A stretch of 64,000 nt of DNA from the NCBI RefSeq assembly GCF_032583975.1, contig NZ_JAWHTF010000010.1; one strand, 5' to 3'. Every line of letters starts with the position of its first letter. Position 1 is the stretch's first letter. The stretch is from Gilvirhabdus luticola. Its GTDB lineage: Bacteria; Bacteroidota; Bacteroidia; Flavobacteriales; Flavobacteriaceae. The notes below the pieces were generated by a model. That model worked only from the letters and a program-made list of their open reading frames with translations. It had not been told where the DNA came from and searched no databases. This document shows, piece after piece, positions 44,717 through 54,119 of the stretch. A program made the translations under genes and the position numbers.

Positions 44717-45397
44717 ATGAAAAGCCATAAAAAACTAGAAAATCCTATTTGGAATTCCCTTTCTGAAACTCATAAGCAGTATGCTTTAGATTTTGGAAAC
44801 ATAAAGTTTTATCATCCAGATTATTCTCCTTTTGGTGCTCTCCAGCATGACACAAATGATGTTGAAGCCATAACAGAATATTCAAAACTTTTAGGGAATT
44901 TTTTAATTGTTGGTCATAAACCGAAACTACCATCTAACGTTGTTTTGAAAAGTGAATTAATTGGTTTACAAATGATTCTTGAGCAAAACATTGAACTAAA
45001 CATCAAGGAATCTATTCGCAAGTTGAATGAATCTCATTTACATGAAGTTATTCAATTAGTAAAATTGGTTTATCCAGAATATTTTAAAAAGAAAACCTTT
45101 TTTATGGGCAATTATTACGGCATTTTTATTAACCAAAAGCTTGTTGCAATTACTGGAGAACGTATGCAAATGGATGATTATATTGAGGTGAGTGCTGTTA
45201 TTACTCATCCAGAACATACAGGAAAAGGTTATGCAAAACAGTTAATAAAACATACTGTAGATCACATTTTTAATCGGAATAAAATACCTATACTTCATGT
45301 TGCAGAGTCAAATGTTGGGCCTATAAATTTGTATAAAACTTTAGGTTTTATAACTAGACGTAAAATGAGTTTCTGGAATATTTCTAGAAACTTATGA
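44717..45397 (+). CDS. GNAT family N-acetyltransferase
   Basis: 226 residues from the ATG at 44717; a TTG two codons upstream is also possible. The C-terminal half carries the acetyl-CoA motif (VSAVITHPEHTGKGYAKQLIKHTVDHIF) and ILHVAESNVGPINLYKTLGFITRRKMSFW. The N-terminal half (FGNIKFYHPDYSPFGALQ) has a FR47-like/GNAT-extended form. The acceptor is unknown. Confidence 0.87.
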   Translation: MKSHKKLENPIWNSLSETHKQYALDFGNIKFYHPDYSPFGALQHDTNDVEAITEYSKLLGNFLIVGHKPKLPSNVVLKSELIGLQMILEQNIELNIKESIRKLNESHLHEVIQLVKLVYPEYFKKKTFFMGNYYGIFINQKLVAITGERMQMDDYIEVSAVITHPEHTGKGYAKQLIKHTVDHIFNRNKIPILHVAESNVGPINLYKTLGFITRRKMSFWNISRNL

Positions 45398-45493
45398 ATT
45401 ATGCTGTTCTTATGATTTTTATCATATTCCATTAAATTCAATATCCTTAATTTCATTGCAATATAAATTGTGAAAACACAAACGCTTTATACA

Positions 45494-45874
45494 ATGAAAA
45501 CATATACTAAAAATTTACACTGGGTTAGATATATTTTAGGGCTATTTCTAATTGTTTACGCATTGAACAAATTTTTTCATTTTATTCCATCTACCTATGG
45601 TCAAATGACAGAAAGAGCACAAGATTTTCTTGATTCAACTGCTTTTTTATTGCCATATCTTTATATTTTTGAAATACTCTTGGGTGTTTTCCTTTTACTA
45701 AATAAATGGGTAGCATTTCTTTATATTGTTTTGTTTCCTTTAACTATTTCATTTCTTATTTTTACATTTTTTAATTACGATTTAGGTGATATGTGGCCTG
45801 CTCTTATTGTAGCTGTTTTAAATATCATTTTATTATTTTCAGAGAGAGAAAAATATAAGCCTTTGTTTAATTAA
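45494..45874 (+). CDS. DoxX-like small membrane protein
   Basis: 126 residues from the ATG at 45494 (MKTYTKNLHWVRYIL); a GTG at 45470 would add eight residues. Four predicted helices (YILGLFLIVYALNKFFHF, FLLPYLYIFEILLGVFLLL, VAFLYIVLFPLTISFLIFTFF, ALIVAVLNIILLF), the DoxX-like layout. Function unknown. Its stop overlaps the start of the next gene by 1 base (TAATG), showing translational coupling. Confidence 0.8.
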   Translation: MKTYTKNLHWVRYILGLFLIVYALNKFFHFIPSTYGQMTERAQDFLDSTAFLLPYLYIFEILLGVFLLLNKWVAFLYIVLFPLTISFLIFTFFNYDLGDMWPALIVAVLNIILLFSEREKYKPLFN

Positions 45875-46323
45875 TGTTAGTACTAAAACGAACAAATTCA
45901 GAACATCCAGATTTTATAAATCTTGTAAAATTGCTTGATGCTTATCTTTGTATTGTTGATGGTGAAGATCATGCGTTCTATTCGCAATATAATAAAATAG
46001 ATCTTTTGAATCATGTTGTGGTTGCCTATTCAAATGACTTACCCGTAGGTTGTGGTTCTTTTAAACAGTTTAATAAAGAGACTGTTGAAATTAAGCGTAT
46101 GTATGTAGTTCCGGATTTTAGAGAAAAAGGAGTCGCCAAAAAAATATTAACAGAATTAGAACTTTGGGCAAAAGAATTAAATACCAAAAAATGTGTACTT
46201 GAAACAGGTAAAAGACAAGTTGAAGCTGTTTCTTTCTACAAAAAAAATAAATATAGTTTAATTCCTAATTTCGGACCATACATTGATGTAGATAACAGCC
46301 TGTGTTTTGTGAAAGAGCTATAA
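45874..46323 (+). CDS. GNAT family N-acetyltransferase (ElaA/PhnO-like)
   Basis: 149 residues. The acetyl-CoA motif MYVVPDFREKGVAKKILTELELWAKEL and the motif B segment CVLETGKRQVEAVSFYKKNKYSLI are clear. Its opening, RTNSEHPDFINLVKLLDAYLCIVDGEDHAFYSQY, is conserved in a flavobacterial GNAT subfamily; the acceptor is unknown. Its stop codon directly abuts the convergent stop of the next gene (TAATTA). Confidence 0.88.
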   Translation: MLVLKRTNSEHPDFINLVKLLDAYLCIVDGEDHAFYSQYNKIDLLNHVVVAYSNDLPVGCGSFKQFNKETVEIKRMYVVPDFREKGVAKKILTELELWAKELNTKKCVLETGKRQVEAVSFYKKNKYSLIPNFGPYIDVDNSLCFVKEL

Positions 46324-46599
46324 TTAGTTAACTTCGACTACAGCACTATTATTAGTATTAAAAACATAGGTAATCAACCACATAAGTGTAAAGGTTGGAA
46401 TAAAGTCTAGTCCTGGTAAAAATTCTTCAATAAATGTAATAATTCCAGCAATTTTACCTTTGTTGCCTTTGTACATTTTTGTCATAATATAGGCAGATGT
46501 TGGTGCCCAGACCAGATCAATAAACGGAACAAAACCAATAGCATCAAACAATAAGCTTAATGCTAGTTTTTTGTTTTTAGACATATTGTCAAATTTCAT
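46324..46599 (-). CDS. Small membrane protein of unknown function
   Basis: 91 residues, two to three hydrophobic segments (LALSLLFDAIGFVPFIDLVWAP, KIAGIITFIEEFLPGLDFIPTFTLMWLITYVF). No named domain recognised. It is transcribed toward the acetyltransferase, with adjoining stop codons, and lies 44 bp before folE's stop region. Confidence 0.7.
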   Translation of the reverse strand: MKFDNMSKNKKLALSLLFDAIGFVPFIDLVWAPTSAYIMTKMYKGNKGKIAGIITFIEEFLPGLDFIPTFTLMWLITYVFNTNNSAVVEVN

Positions 46600-46643
46600 A
46601 ATAAATTGTTTTATAATATAATAACAAGAAATGTACCAAAATA

Positions 46644-47240
46644 TTATGAAAATTTGTTGCTAATTAATTTTAGAAACTCGTTTCGCGTTTCTATCTTTTC
46701 AAATTGGCCTCTAAATCCAGAAGTGGTAGTTACAGAATTTTGCTTTTGCACACCTCTCATCATCATACACATGTGGGAAGCTTCAATCACTACAGCAACA
46801 CCTTGAGGTCTTAATGTATCGTTTATACAATCTAAAATTTGTTCCGTTAATCGTTCCTGCACTTGAAGCCTACGAGCAAAAATATCAACAATTCTGGGAA
46901 TTTTGCTCAAGCCTACAATATGCCCATTCGGTATATATGCAATATGTGCTTTGCCAAAAAATGGCAAAATATGGTGTTCACAAAGTGAATATAATTCAAT
47001 GTCTTTAACAATAACCATCTCGTCATAAGACTCTTCAAACATGGCACTTTTTAGTATTTCTGCTGGATCTTGTTTATAGCCTTGGGTTAAAAATTGCATG
47101 GCTTTGGCAGCGCGTTCTGGAGTTTTCTTAAGTCCTTCACGCGATGAATCTTCTCCCAATTCAGAAATAAGACTTTTATATTGCTCTTTCGCATTATCAC
47201 TAACTTTAATGTTATATTCTTCAAAAGGTCTGTTTGACAT
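46644..47240 (-). CDS. folE: GTP cyclohydrolase I
   Basis: 198 residues. Converts GTP to dihydroneopterin triphosphate, first step of tetrahydrofolate/pteridine synthesis. Zinc and catalytic motifs: SLCEHHILPFFGKAHIAYIPNG, VGLSKIPRIVDIFARRLQVQERLT and VVIEASHMCMMMRGVQKQNSVTTTS. N-terminal DREGLKKTPERAAKAMQFLT-type helix pair present. Monocistronic, divergent from the DUF5916 gene, 192-bp gap in which I see no further gene; a TAGATTTG element at 47359-47366 fits the -7 consensus for the plus-strand gene but lacks a well-spaced -33. Confidence 0.96.
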   Translation of the reverse strand: MSNRPFEEYNIKVSDNAKEQYKSLISELGEDSSREGLKKTPERAAKAMQFLTQGYKQDPAEILKSAMFEESYDEMVIVKDIELYSLCEHHILPFFGKAHIAYIPNGHIVGLSKIPRIVDIFARRLQVQERLTEQILDCINDTLRPQGVAVVIEASHMCMMMRGVQKQNSVTTTSGFRGQFEKIETRNEFLKLISNKFS

Positions 47241-47432
47241 ATTATTTAAATTTTAGAATTGTTAATGTAAGAAAATATTTAGTTAAAGTAAATGTTAAAA
47301 ACTTACTAAAATATTCTTTTTTAACTTTTTGTTAGCATGATAGCTGTTAAGGTAAAGTTAGATTTGTTTTGTAAAGTGTAATGGTTATTTGAAAAATGCC
47401 TCTTTACAACAGCACCAATCAACTAACAAGCG

Positions 47433-49874
47433 ATGAAACGTTTTTCTTGCGTTATTTTTATTTTATTTTTTTTAGCTAATTCAACAGCGCAAGAAAAAAA
47501 AGTCCTTAACATTAAAAAGACAGAAATTCCCCCAAAAATTGATGGTGTTTTAGATGATGACGCTTGGGAAAATGCTCAAATAGGTAACGATTTTGTCCAG
47601 TTCAGACCGGATATGGGAATTGCAGAGCGACCTCATCAAAAAAGTCAAATACAGATGACCTATAATGATGATGCTGTTTTTATTGCCGCTTACCTTCATG
47701 ACAATCCTAAAGAAATAAGACAACAATTTACAAGTCGAGATAATTTTGGGCAGTCTGATTTTTTTGCTGTTATAGTAAACCCAAATAACGATGGGCAAAA
47801 TGATACGGAGTTTTTTGTGTTTAGTACAGGAGCTCAAGCAGATGCGGTAGTTTCTTCTAGCTCAAATGAAGACTTTGGATGGAATGCTGTTTGGGTTAGT
47901 GCTGTAAAAATTGTTGATGACGGGTGGATAGTAGAAATAAAAATTCCGTATTCTGCTTTACGGTTCTCCAATAAGGAAGTTCAAACTTGGGGCATAAATT
48001 TTCACCGCCATTTTAGAAAGACCAGAGAACAATACTCATGGAATCCTATAGACCCAACAACAGGCTATGGTGGTCTTTATCATGGCGAAATTACTGGGAT
48101 AGAAAATATAGAACCTCCTACAAGATTGAGTCTTTATCCTTATTCTTCTGCTCACTTTGAAACCTATGATGGGGAAACCACAGATGAATTTAATTTAGGT
48201 TTAGATCTAAAATATGGAATTAGTGAAAATTTCACTCTAGATGCTACTTTAATTCCAGATTTTAGCCAAGCTGGTTTTGATGATGTAGAGCTAAACCTTG
48301 GTCCATTTGAACAGCAATTTGAGGAACAGCGACAATTTTTTAAAGAAGGAGTTGACTTGTTCAATAAAGGGAACCTATTTTATTCCAGGCGAATAGGCAA
48401 TAATCCCGTAAATTATGATAATGTAGTTGATACCCTTGGTGAAAATGAAGAAATCACAAATCCTGATGACAAAATCAAGACCATTAATGCTATTAAAGTT
48501 TCGGGACGTTCAAAAAATGGATTGGGTATTGGTATTCTCAACGCTATAACAGAAGAATCTTTTGCCAAAATAACGGACACTATTACTGGAGAGAAAAGAA
48601 AAGTTATTGTGGAACCTTTAGCAAATTATAGTGTTTTGGTTCTGGATCAGCAATTTAATAAAAATTCTTCGGTTAGTTTGGTGAATACCAATGTCTCTAG
48701 AGAAGGTCATTATAGAGATGCCAATGTAACGGGGTTACTCACAAGATTAAATAACAATAAAAATACTTATGGTATTGAAGCCGAGGTAAAAGGCAGTTTT
48801 TTGAACCTGCAAGAGGGCAATAAAAATGGGTACAGTTCTCGCTTTGAAATAGGAAAAATAAGTGGCAATTATCAATATAGTATCATACATAGATTGGCTG
48901 ATGACAAATACGATATAAATGATTTAGGTATTCAGTTTCGAAATAATTATAACGATATTCACACTCGATTTTCTTATAGAATATTTAAGCCAACGGAGAA
49001 ATTCAACAATCAAACTTTTAGTGCCTGGGCAAACTACCATAGATTGTTTAATCCCAGCACGTATACTGGAAACGACATTGGTTTCAGTTATTGGGTATTT
49101 ACTAAAAAGATCTTTGCGTATGGTTTTGAGTTTAACACACAAATAGGAAAACAGTATGATTATTTTGAGTCAAGAGAAGAAAACAAACCGTTTATTTATA
49201 AAAACTGGTTTAATGGAGAAGCTTGGTTTTCTAGTAATTACGATAAAATTTTTGCTCTTGATGGTAGAATAGGTCTCGGAACTTTGTTCGATAGAGATAG
49301 AGATTATTTCGGTTACAATATTAGAGTAAGTCCAAGGATTCGCCTTAATGATAGGTCTTTAATAGTTTATAGTATTGACTATCAAACCAGAAATGGTAGT
49401 CGTGGCTACGTTACCAAAGTAGGTGAAGATATTATTTTTGGTCAACGCTATAGAGAAATAATAACCAACAGTATTTCTGGCAGTTATAATTTTACCACAA
49501 AACATGCTGTGTTCCTAACATTCAGAAATTATTGGAGTGCAGTAACTTATGATCATGACCTATTTGTACTGCAAGATGATGGAACCCTTTCAATTGGTGA
49601 TGGCTATACTGTAGAAAATATTGATAACCCAAACCAAAACTTCAATATCTGGAATCTTGATCTTAAATATTCATGGGAATTTGCACCAGGAAGTCAATTA
49701 ATTGCTCTTTATAGAAATCAGCTAACCAATAATACTAATGCTTCTCAAGACAACTATATTGAAAGCTTGAATTCCCTTTTTAAAGAACCAATTCAACATA
49801 TCTTTTCGCTTCGCTTTATTTACTATATAGATTATAACAACGTAAAAAAAGCATTCAAGAAAAAAGTAAGCTAA
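47433..49874 (+). CDS. CBM9-like / DUF5916 exported protein
   Basis: 813 residues, signal peptide (1-19, ending ANSTAQ). N-terminal CBM9-like beta-sandwich (PPKIDGVLDDDAWENAQ, MTYNDDAVFIAAYLHD, VEIKIPYSALRFS) followed by the large DUF5916 region, predicted beta-barrel (RLSLYPYSSAHFE, LDATLIPDFSQ, NKGNLFYSRRIG) ending IFSLRFIYYIDY. Common in Bacteroidota; proposed to be outer-membrane, function unknown. Confidence 0.87.
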   Translation: MKRFSCVIFILFFLANSTAQEKKVLNIKKTEIPPKIDGVLDDDAWENAQIGNDFVQFRPDMGIAERPHQKSQIQMTYNDDAVFIAAYLHDNPKEIRQQFTSRDNFGQSDFFAVIVNPNNDGQNDTEFFVFSTGAQADAVVSSSSNEDFGWNAVWVSAVKIVDDGWIVEIKIPYSALRFSNKEVQTWGINFHRHFRKTREQYSWNPIDPTTGYGGLYHGEITGIENIEPPTRLSLYPYSSAHFETYDGETTDEFNLGLDLKYGISENFTLDATLIPDFSQAGFDDVELNLGPFEQQFEEQRQFFKEGVDLFNKGNLFYSRRIGNNPVNYDNVVDTLGENEEITNPDDKIKTINAIKVSGRSKNGLGIGILNAITEESFAKITDTITGEKRKVIVEPLANYSVLVLDQQFNKNSSVSLVNTNVSREGHYRDANVTGLLTRLNNNKNTYGIEAEVKGSFLNLQEGNKNGYSSRFEIGKISGNYQYSIIHRLADDKYDINDLGIQFRNNYNDIHTRFSYRIFKPTEKFNNQTFSAWANYHRLFNPSTYTGNDIGFSYWVFTKKIFAYGFEFNTQIGKQYDYFESREENKPFIYKNWFNGEAWFSSNYDKIFALDGRIGLGTLFDRDRDYFGYNIRVSPRIRLNDRSLIVYSIDYQTRNGSRGYVTKVGEDIIFGQRYREIITNSISGSYNFTTKHAVFLTFRNYWSAVTYDHDLFVLQDDGTLSIGDGYTVENIDNPNQNFNIWNLDLKYSWEFAPGSQLIALYRNQLTNNTNASQDNYIESLNSLFKEPIQHIFSLRFIYYIDYNNVKKAFKKKVS

Positions 49875-49930
49875 TCCTTGCTTGTGCAATAATTTGTAAA
49901 GTAGTATTTTCATTGCTCGAAATACAAAGA

Positions 49931-50593
49931 ATGATTCAGGCAAAAAATATCCATAAATATTACGGTAGTCTCCATGTTTTAAAAGGTGTTGATATTCATA
50001 TAAGAAAAGGAGAAATAATTTCTATTGTCGGTCCTTCTGGTGCTGGCAAGACTACTTTACTTCAAATTTTAGGAACATTAGATAAAGCTTCTAGTAAAGA
50101 CCCTTTTCAATTAACAATTAACAGCACTAATGTCAATGAATTGAATGACAGAGCTTTAGCTAAATTTAGAAATAAGCATTTGGGATTTATTTTTCAGTTT
50201 CATCAGTTATTACCTGAATTTACTGCATTGGAAAATGTTTGCATTCCAGCTTTTATCGCAAATCGTTCTAAAGCTGAAGCAGAAACTCAAGCCAAAAAAA
50301 TATTGGAATATCTTGGGCTTTCTAATAGAATGGACCACAAGCCTAACGAACTTTCTGGTGGTGAACAACAACGTGTTGCTGTGGCAAGAGCCATCATAAA
50401 TAATCCCGATGTTATTTTTGCAGACGAACCATCAGGTAATCTGGATAGTGAATCTGCAGAGAACCTGCACAACTTGTTTTTTAAGCTTCGTGATGAGTTT
50501 GGGCAAACCTTCGTTATCGTAACACATAATAAAGAATTAGCCGATTTGGCCGACAGAAAACTAACTATGGTTGATGGCAAGATTGTAACTTAA
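49931..50593 (+). CDS. ABC transporter ATP-binding protein, LolD-like
   Basis: 220 residues from the ATG at 49931 (MIQAKNIHKYYG); an upstream TTG at 49913 is less likely. Walker A VGPSGAGKTTLL, Q-loop FIFQFHQLLPEFTALENV, signature LSGGEQQRVAVARA, Walker B VIFADEPSGNLDS and the H-loop VTHNKEL. The spacing and NLD motif match the LolD/MacB-type exporters that pull lipoproteins from the inner membrane. No LolC/E-type permease is adjacent, so its partner must be elsewhere. It is followed 9 bp later by a polytopic membrane protein that does not look like LolC. Confidence 0.9.
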   Translation: MIQAKNIHKYYGSLHVLKGVDIHIRKGEIISIVGPSGAGKTTLLQILGTLDKASSKDPFQLTINSTNVNELNDRALAKFRNKHLGFIFQFHQLLPEFTALENVCIPAFIANRSKAEAETQAKKILEYLGLSNRMDHKPNELSGGEQQRVAVARAIINNPDVIFADEPSGNLDSESAENLHNLFFKLRDEFGQTFVIVTHNKELADLADRKLTMVDGKIVT

Positions 50594-50602
50594 ACCATTT
50601 TT

Positions 50603-52297
50603 ATGCTTTTAATACTGTTATCATGGGTTTATATTTTAGCAATAAGCATTGTTCTTGGTTTATGTATTAATAAGGGGTTTAAAGTTTTCACTACAGATAG
50701 CGTTGTTACTATTTTTCTTGGGTTTTTCGGTATTACACTTTTTACAGGATTTTGGGCTATTTTCTTTGCCGTAAGTTGGCAATTTCATATTATACTTTTA
50801 GTTTTATCTGCCATTGCTCTAAAGTTTAATGGACATGCTGTAAGAAGTTATTTTGAAAACTTGAAACAAGAAATACACGATCTTTCTCAATTCTTTAAAA
50901 TTATTTTAGGTCTTTTATGCATCTTCATTTTGGCACAATGTGCTTCTCCTCCATTTATAATTGATAATGAATCCTATTACATTCATACTATTAAATGGTT
51001 AAATGAATATGGTCTTGTCAAAGGTCTGGTAAATTTGCATTTGTTTTTAGGGCAAACGTCTGGTTGGCATATCTTGCAAAGTGCATTTAGCTTTAGTTTT
51101 GTCTATGACAGTTTTAACGACTTAAGTGGATTATGTTTGCTACTTGGAAACTACTTTGCGATCGTAAGATTGAATCAATACGTAGTTGGTAATGAGAAAA
51201 ATAAACTTGATTTAATTATTGGGTTGTTTCCTGTTTTTAATGTGTTTTTGTTTCAGTTTATTGCTGCGCCTTCGCCAGATATTGCTGTATATGTTATTGG
51301 TTTGATTGTGTTTTATGTATTTGCTAAAAACTATTCAAACTATAGCAAAATGGCTTTTACTACAATAGCTGTACTCTCACTGTTTTTAGTAATTATTAAA
51401 ATATCGACATTCTTCTTCCTCGCATTTCCATTGGTGATTTTTGTAAAACATTTTGTTCATGCAAAAAAGCATACACGGCAATTAATTGCTTTAGGTAGCT
51501 TGACACTTTTATTAATTGTAGTTAAAAATTTGGTTGTTACAGGAAATGCTATATATCCCATTGCAAGCATTGAAAGTTTGAGTTTAGATTGGCATTTGCC
51601 AAAAACTATTGAAACCTATTTTCAGAATTACGGATTGGCGTATGGCTACAATGTGACTCCAGAAATTTTTGAAACCGCTTCCTTTTTAGAATTATTTAAA
51701 AGCTGGTTACTTCAACCTGATTTGCATGGTATTTTCAATGGACTCATGATTTTGTTACTTCTAGTTTCGCCTTGGTTTATTATAAAAAGTAAACACCAAA
51801 AAGCCTTTGGTGTTATTTATAGTGTTGCTGTACTAAATCTGTTGTTTTTATTTGTAGTTTCGCCACAATACAGGTTTTTCTTTCCTTTTGTCATCATATT
51901 GTCTTTATATATTTTGAGCATGCTCATTAAAAAGCAAAAAACAATAAAAGTTATTGTAAGTCTTTGTTTAGTTGTTCCTGTTGTTCCGCTACTGTTTGGC
52001 ATGAAAGTAACAATGCTATCTGAAAATCCTACCCAAACCACAAGTGTTTTTAAACTTAATTATATTCTTAATCCATATAACAATAGCCAATTTGAAAGCG
52101 ATTTTAAAACACTAACCTTCGAGAACACTACCTTAAACACGCCAACCAATATAGATTTCTTTTGGGCAACAGGCAATACACCAATTCCTGCCATAAACAC
52201 AAAACAATTGGAGTATTTTAAAACTTATTTTAAAATCATTCCTCAACAACGTACAGAAGACATAAAAGACGGTTTTTATTCTAAAAGTTTGGAGTAA
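50603..52297 (+). CDS. Polytopic membrane protein, GT-C-like
   Basis: 564 residues, about 11-13 transmembrane helices. The first large exported loop starts PPFIIDNESYYIHTIKWLNEYG with acidic DNE, and LGQTSGWHILQSAF; this resembles the DxE-type loop of GT-C glycosyltransferases and the LIC_10190 family. No further motif recognised. 9 bp after the LolD-like ATPase. C-terminus is a soluble tail (IDFFWATGNTPIPAINTKQLEYF). Alternative: uncharacterised lipid-linked polymerase/ligase. Confidence 0.6.
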   Translation: MLLILLSWVYILAISIVLGLCINKGFKVFTTDSVVTIFLGFFGITLFTGFWAIFFAVSWQFHIILLVLSAIALKFNGHAVRSYFENLKQEIHDLSQFFKIILGLLCIFILAQCASPPFIIDNESYYIHTIKWLNEYGLVKGLVNLHLFLGQTSGWHILQSAFSFSFVYDSFNDLSGLCLLLGNYFAIVRLNQYVVGNEKNKLDLIIGLFPVFNVFLFQFIAAPSPDIAVYVIGLIVFYVFAKNYSNYSKMAFTTIAVLSLFLVIIKISTFFFLAFPLVIFVKHFVHAKKHTRQLIALGSLTLLLIVVKNLVVTGNAIYPIASIESLSLDWHLPKTIETYFQNYGLAYGYNVTPEIFETASFLELFKSWLLQPDLHGIFNGLMILLLLVSPWFIIKSKHQKAFGVIYSVAVLNLLFLFVVSPQYRFFFPFVIILSLYILSMLIKKQKTIKVIVSLCLVVPVVPLLFGMKVTMLSENPTQTTSVFKLNYILNPYNNSQFESDFKTLTFENTTLNTPTNIDFFWATGNTPIPAINTKQLEYFKTYFKIIPQQRTEDIKDGFYSKSLE

Positions 52298-52440
52298 CGC
52301 TTAATGGTTTCGTAAATGAGCATAGCGGTTTGGTTTCTACTCAATCATCAGAGTACAAGATACACACTTATGTGAGAAGCGGATCAAGTTTGCTCCTAAA
52401 CGGTTAACTCATATCTATTGTAGTAGGTAGTCTTCGCTGT
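52298..52440. other. Non-coding segment of unusual composition
   Basis: 143 bp between convergent genes. It is about 40% G+C, visibly richer than neighbouring gaps. It contains TTTCGTAAATGAGCATAGCG and no ORF, no clear terminator. It resembles a vestige of something rather than a normal spacer; nature unknown. Confidence 0.35.
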
Positions 52441-52929
52441 TTATTTTGTTTTATTGAACATATAACGTGCTATTTTCCAAGTGTCGTTTTCCTTTTCAAA
52501 AACAAATAACTCTCTATTTTCTTCAGGAATTGTTTCTCCATTTGCATGAATTAATGTAGACCCTTTTGAACTTGTGACAGCGTAAGCCATTGTGTTTTCA
52601 ATTGTAATCTCTTCAATGTAAAACTCAAGGTTCAATTGTATTTGAGAAAATACAAAGTCGTAAGCTCTTTTAATATTTTCAGTTCCAATAGCCGTTGGTG
52701 CACCACTTGGCATGAAAGCACCATCTTTAGTGTATAAAGAAGTTGCTTTTTCTGCATTAGACGTGTTTAATGTTTCCATATAGGCCATCAATAAGTTTTC
52801 AATTTCTTGTTTTGCTAATTTTTCCATTGTTTCAGTGTTTTTAATGTTTGTGCTATTTGTGTTTTTAGATGTGTTTTGACTGAAAGCGAATAGAGTTGTT
52901 GTCATTAAAATTATTACTAAATTTTTCAT
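52441..52929 (-). CDS. Exported NTF2-like (SnoaL/DUF4440) protein
   Basis: 162 residues, signal peptide (1-18, ending FAFSQ). NTF2-like cone: IENLLMAYMETLNTSNAEKATSLYTKDGAFMPSGAPTAIGTENI, IQLNLEFYIEEITIENTMAYAVTSSKGS, ELFVFEKENDTWKIARYMF. Similar to the SgcJ/EcaC and YybH types. No catalytic role can be assigned. It lies 92 bp downstream of a Crp-like regulator on the same strand. Confidence 0.83.
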   Translation of the reverse strand: MKNLVIILMTTTLFAFSQNTSKNTNSTNIKNTETMEKLAKQEIENLLMAYMETLNTSNAEKATSLYTKDGAFMPSGAPTAIGTENIKRAYDFVFSQIQLNLEFYIEEITIENTMAYAVTSSKGSTLIHANGETIPEENRELFVFEKENDTWKIARYMFNKTK

Positions 52930-53021
52930 TTTTTGTAAGTATTATTAGTTAACACTACAAAGATGCAATGTATTGAAAAGATATACCTATAAGGTACTTT
53001 AAGAAAGACTCTTAATGTAGA

Positions 53022-53603
53022 TTAAGATTTTGCTATTTTTTTTCGAATGGTACTTAAAAATTCTGGTGTCACCCCAAGAAAAGATGCGATTTGAACATTC
53101 GAAATACGGTTAAAGAAATATGGATATCGTTTCACAAAGTCGAGATAACGTTCTTCTGCTGAAGAACTTATATTTTGTAATACTCTTCTTTGATAGGCCA
53201 CTAATGCATTTTCGGTGAAGACTCTGAATATTTGATTGAATTTTGGATAGTTGACAAATAGGTCTAGTTGGTCTTTTTTTTTTATTTGAAGAATAACAGA
53301 ATTCTCAATAGCCTCTATATATAATTTACTTGGTTCTTCAGAATGAAAACTTCCAATATCACCAATCCACCAATTTTCCACTGCAAATTGGATATTATGT
53401 TCTTTGCCTTTTTCATCAACAAAGTACATTCTGAAACAACCTTCAACAACAAATGTGTTTAGCTTGCATACATCGCCTTCTTGAAGAATAAATTGCCTCC
53501 GTTTAATTCGTCGTTCTTTGAAAACTTTTTTTATAACATTAATTTCCGCTTTATTTAGAGGTGAAATGTTAGAAAAGTAATTAATGATTGGTTCAGTGTT
53601 CAT
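53022..53603 (-). CDS. Crp/Fnr family transcriptional regulator
   Basis: 193 residues. N-terminal cyclic-nucleotide-binding-like beta-roll (RRQFILQEGDVCKLNTFVVEGCFRMYFVDEKG, WWIGDIGSFHSEEPS) and a C-terminal helix-turn-helix (NVQIASFLGVTPEFLSTIRKKI). No cAMP-binding Arg is obvious and there are no Fnr-type Cys, so the signal is unknown. Related flavobacterial regulators control nearby single genes; the downstream NTF2-like gene could be a target. Confidence 0.88.
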   Translation of the reverse strand: MNTEPIINYFSNISPLNKAEINVIKKVFKERRIKRRQFILQEGDVCKLNTFVVEGCFRMYFVDEKGKEHNIQFAVENWWIGDIGSFHSEEPSKLYIEAIENSVILQIKKKDQLDLFVNYPKFNQIFRVFTENALVAYQRRVLQNISSSAEERYLDFVKRYPYFFNRISNVQIASFLGVTPEFLSTIRKKIAKS

Positions 53604-53750
53604 ATTACAAGATTAATTACAACGATTTGATATTTAACGATCAAATGATTTATATCAAACAATAAACGAAGTTAGTTTTTAAATCATAAATTCAAGACTC
53701 TTAATCTGTATATTATACAAACATATTAAGAATAGTTTTAATTTTAGCCA

Positions 53751-53962
53751 CAAATAAACCTTAAGTGACTCATACAGAACTTAAAGACATTTTAGATACT
53801 AAAGTTTTACAATACAATAAGCAAAATTTATAAAGAGCGACCGCTGTACAAGTACCTCATCATTTAAGCAAAAAAGATCATATAGAGATTACTGGTTTTT
53901 TAACGACTACCATTGCTTGGGGAAATAGAAAAAGCATCATCAACAATACACAGAAGCCTTGA
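53751..53962 (+). pseudogene. Decayed N-terminal copy of the TIGR02757 gene
   Basis: Frame starting GTG at 53765 and ending 53960-53962 gives THTELKDILDTKVLQYNKQNL, an in-frame stop (53831), then QVPHHLSKKDHIEITGFL and TTTIAWGNRKSIINN. This aligns without gaps to the first 60 residues of the intact TIGR02757 protein at 54547. Even the context before the start matches: ACAAATAAACCTTAAGTG here and ACAAATAAAACCTTAAGTG before the intact gene. Distance between the two GTG starts is 782 bp. The fragment stops being recognisable at 53953. Confidence 0.85.
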
Positions 53963-53965
53963 AAG

Positions 53966-54119
53966 ATGGATTGTATTAAAAAAACTGAAGTGACGTCTAT
54001 CGGTTTTCTTTATGAAGGATATCGATAATTTTGGCGACTAAATATTTTTAACGATTTGCTATGAGGCTAACAATGAAGTATCTTTATACAAAGTAACAAT
54101 TAAAACCATTGAATTATGA
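53966..54119 (+). pseudogene. Possible second decayed coding remnant
   Basis: Read in two frames the stretch gives IKKTEVTSIGFLYEGY, then (after a frameshift and one stop) IFLTICYEANNEVSLYKV and TIKTIEL before TGA at 54117-54119. The codon pattern looks like old coding DNA, but no family was recognised. Its last codons overlap the next gene's ATG. Confidence 0.3.
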
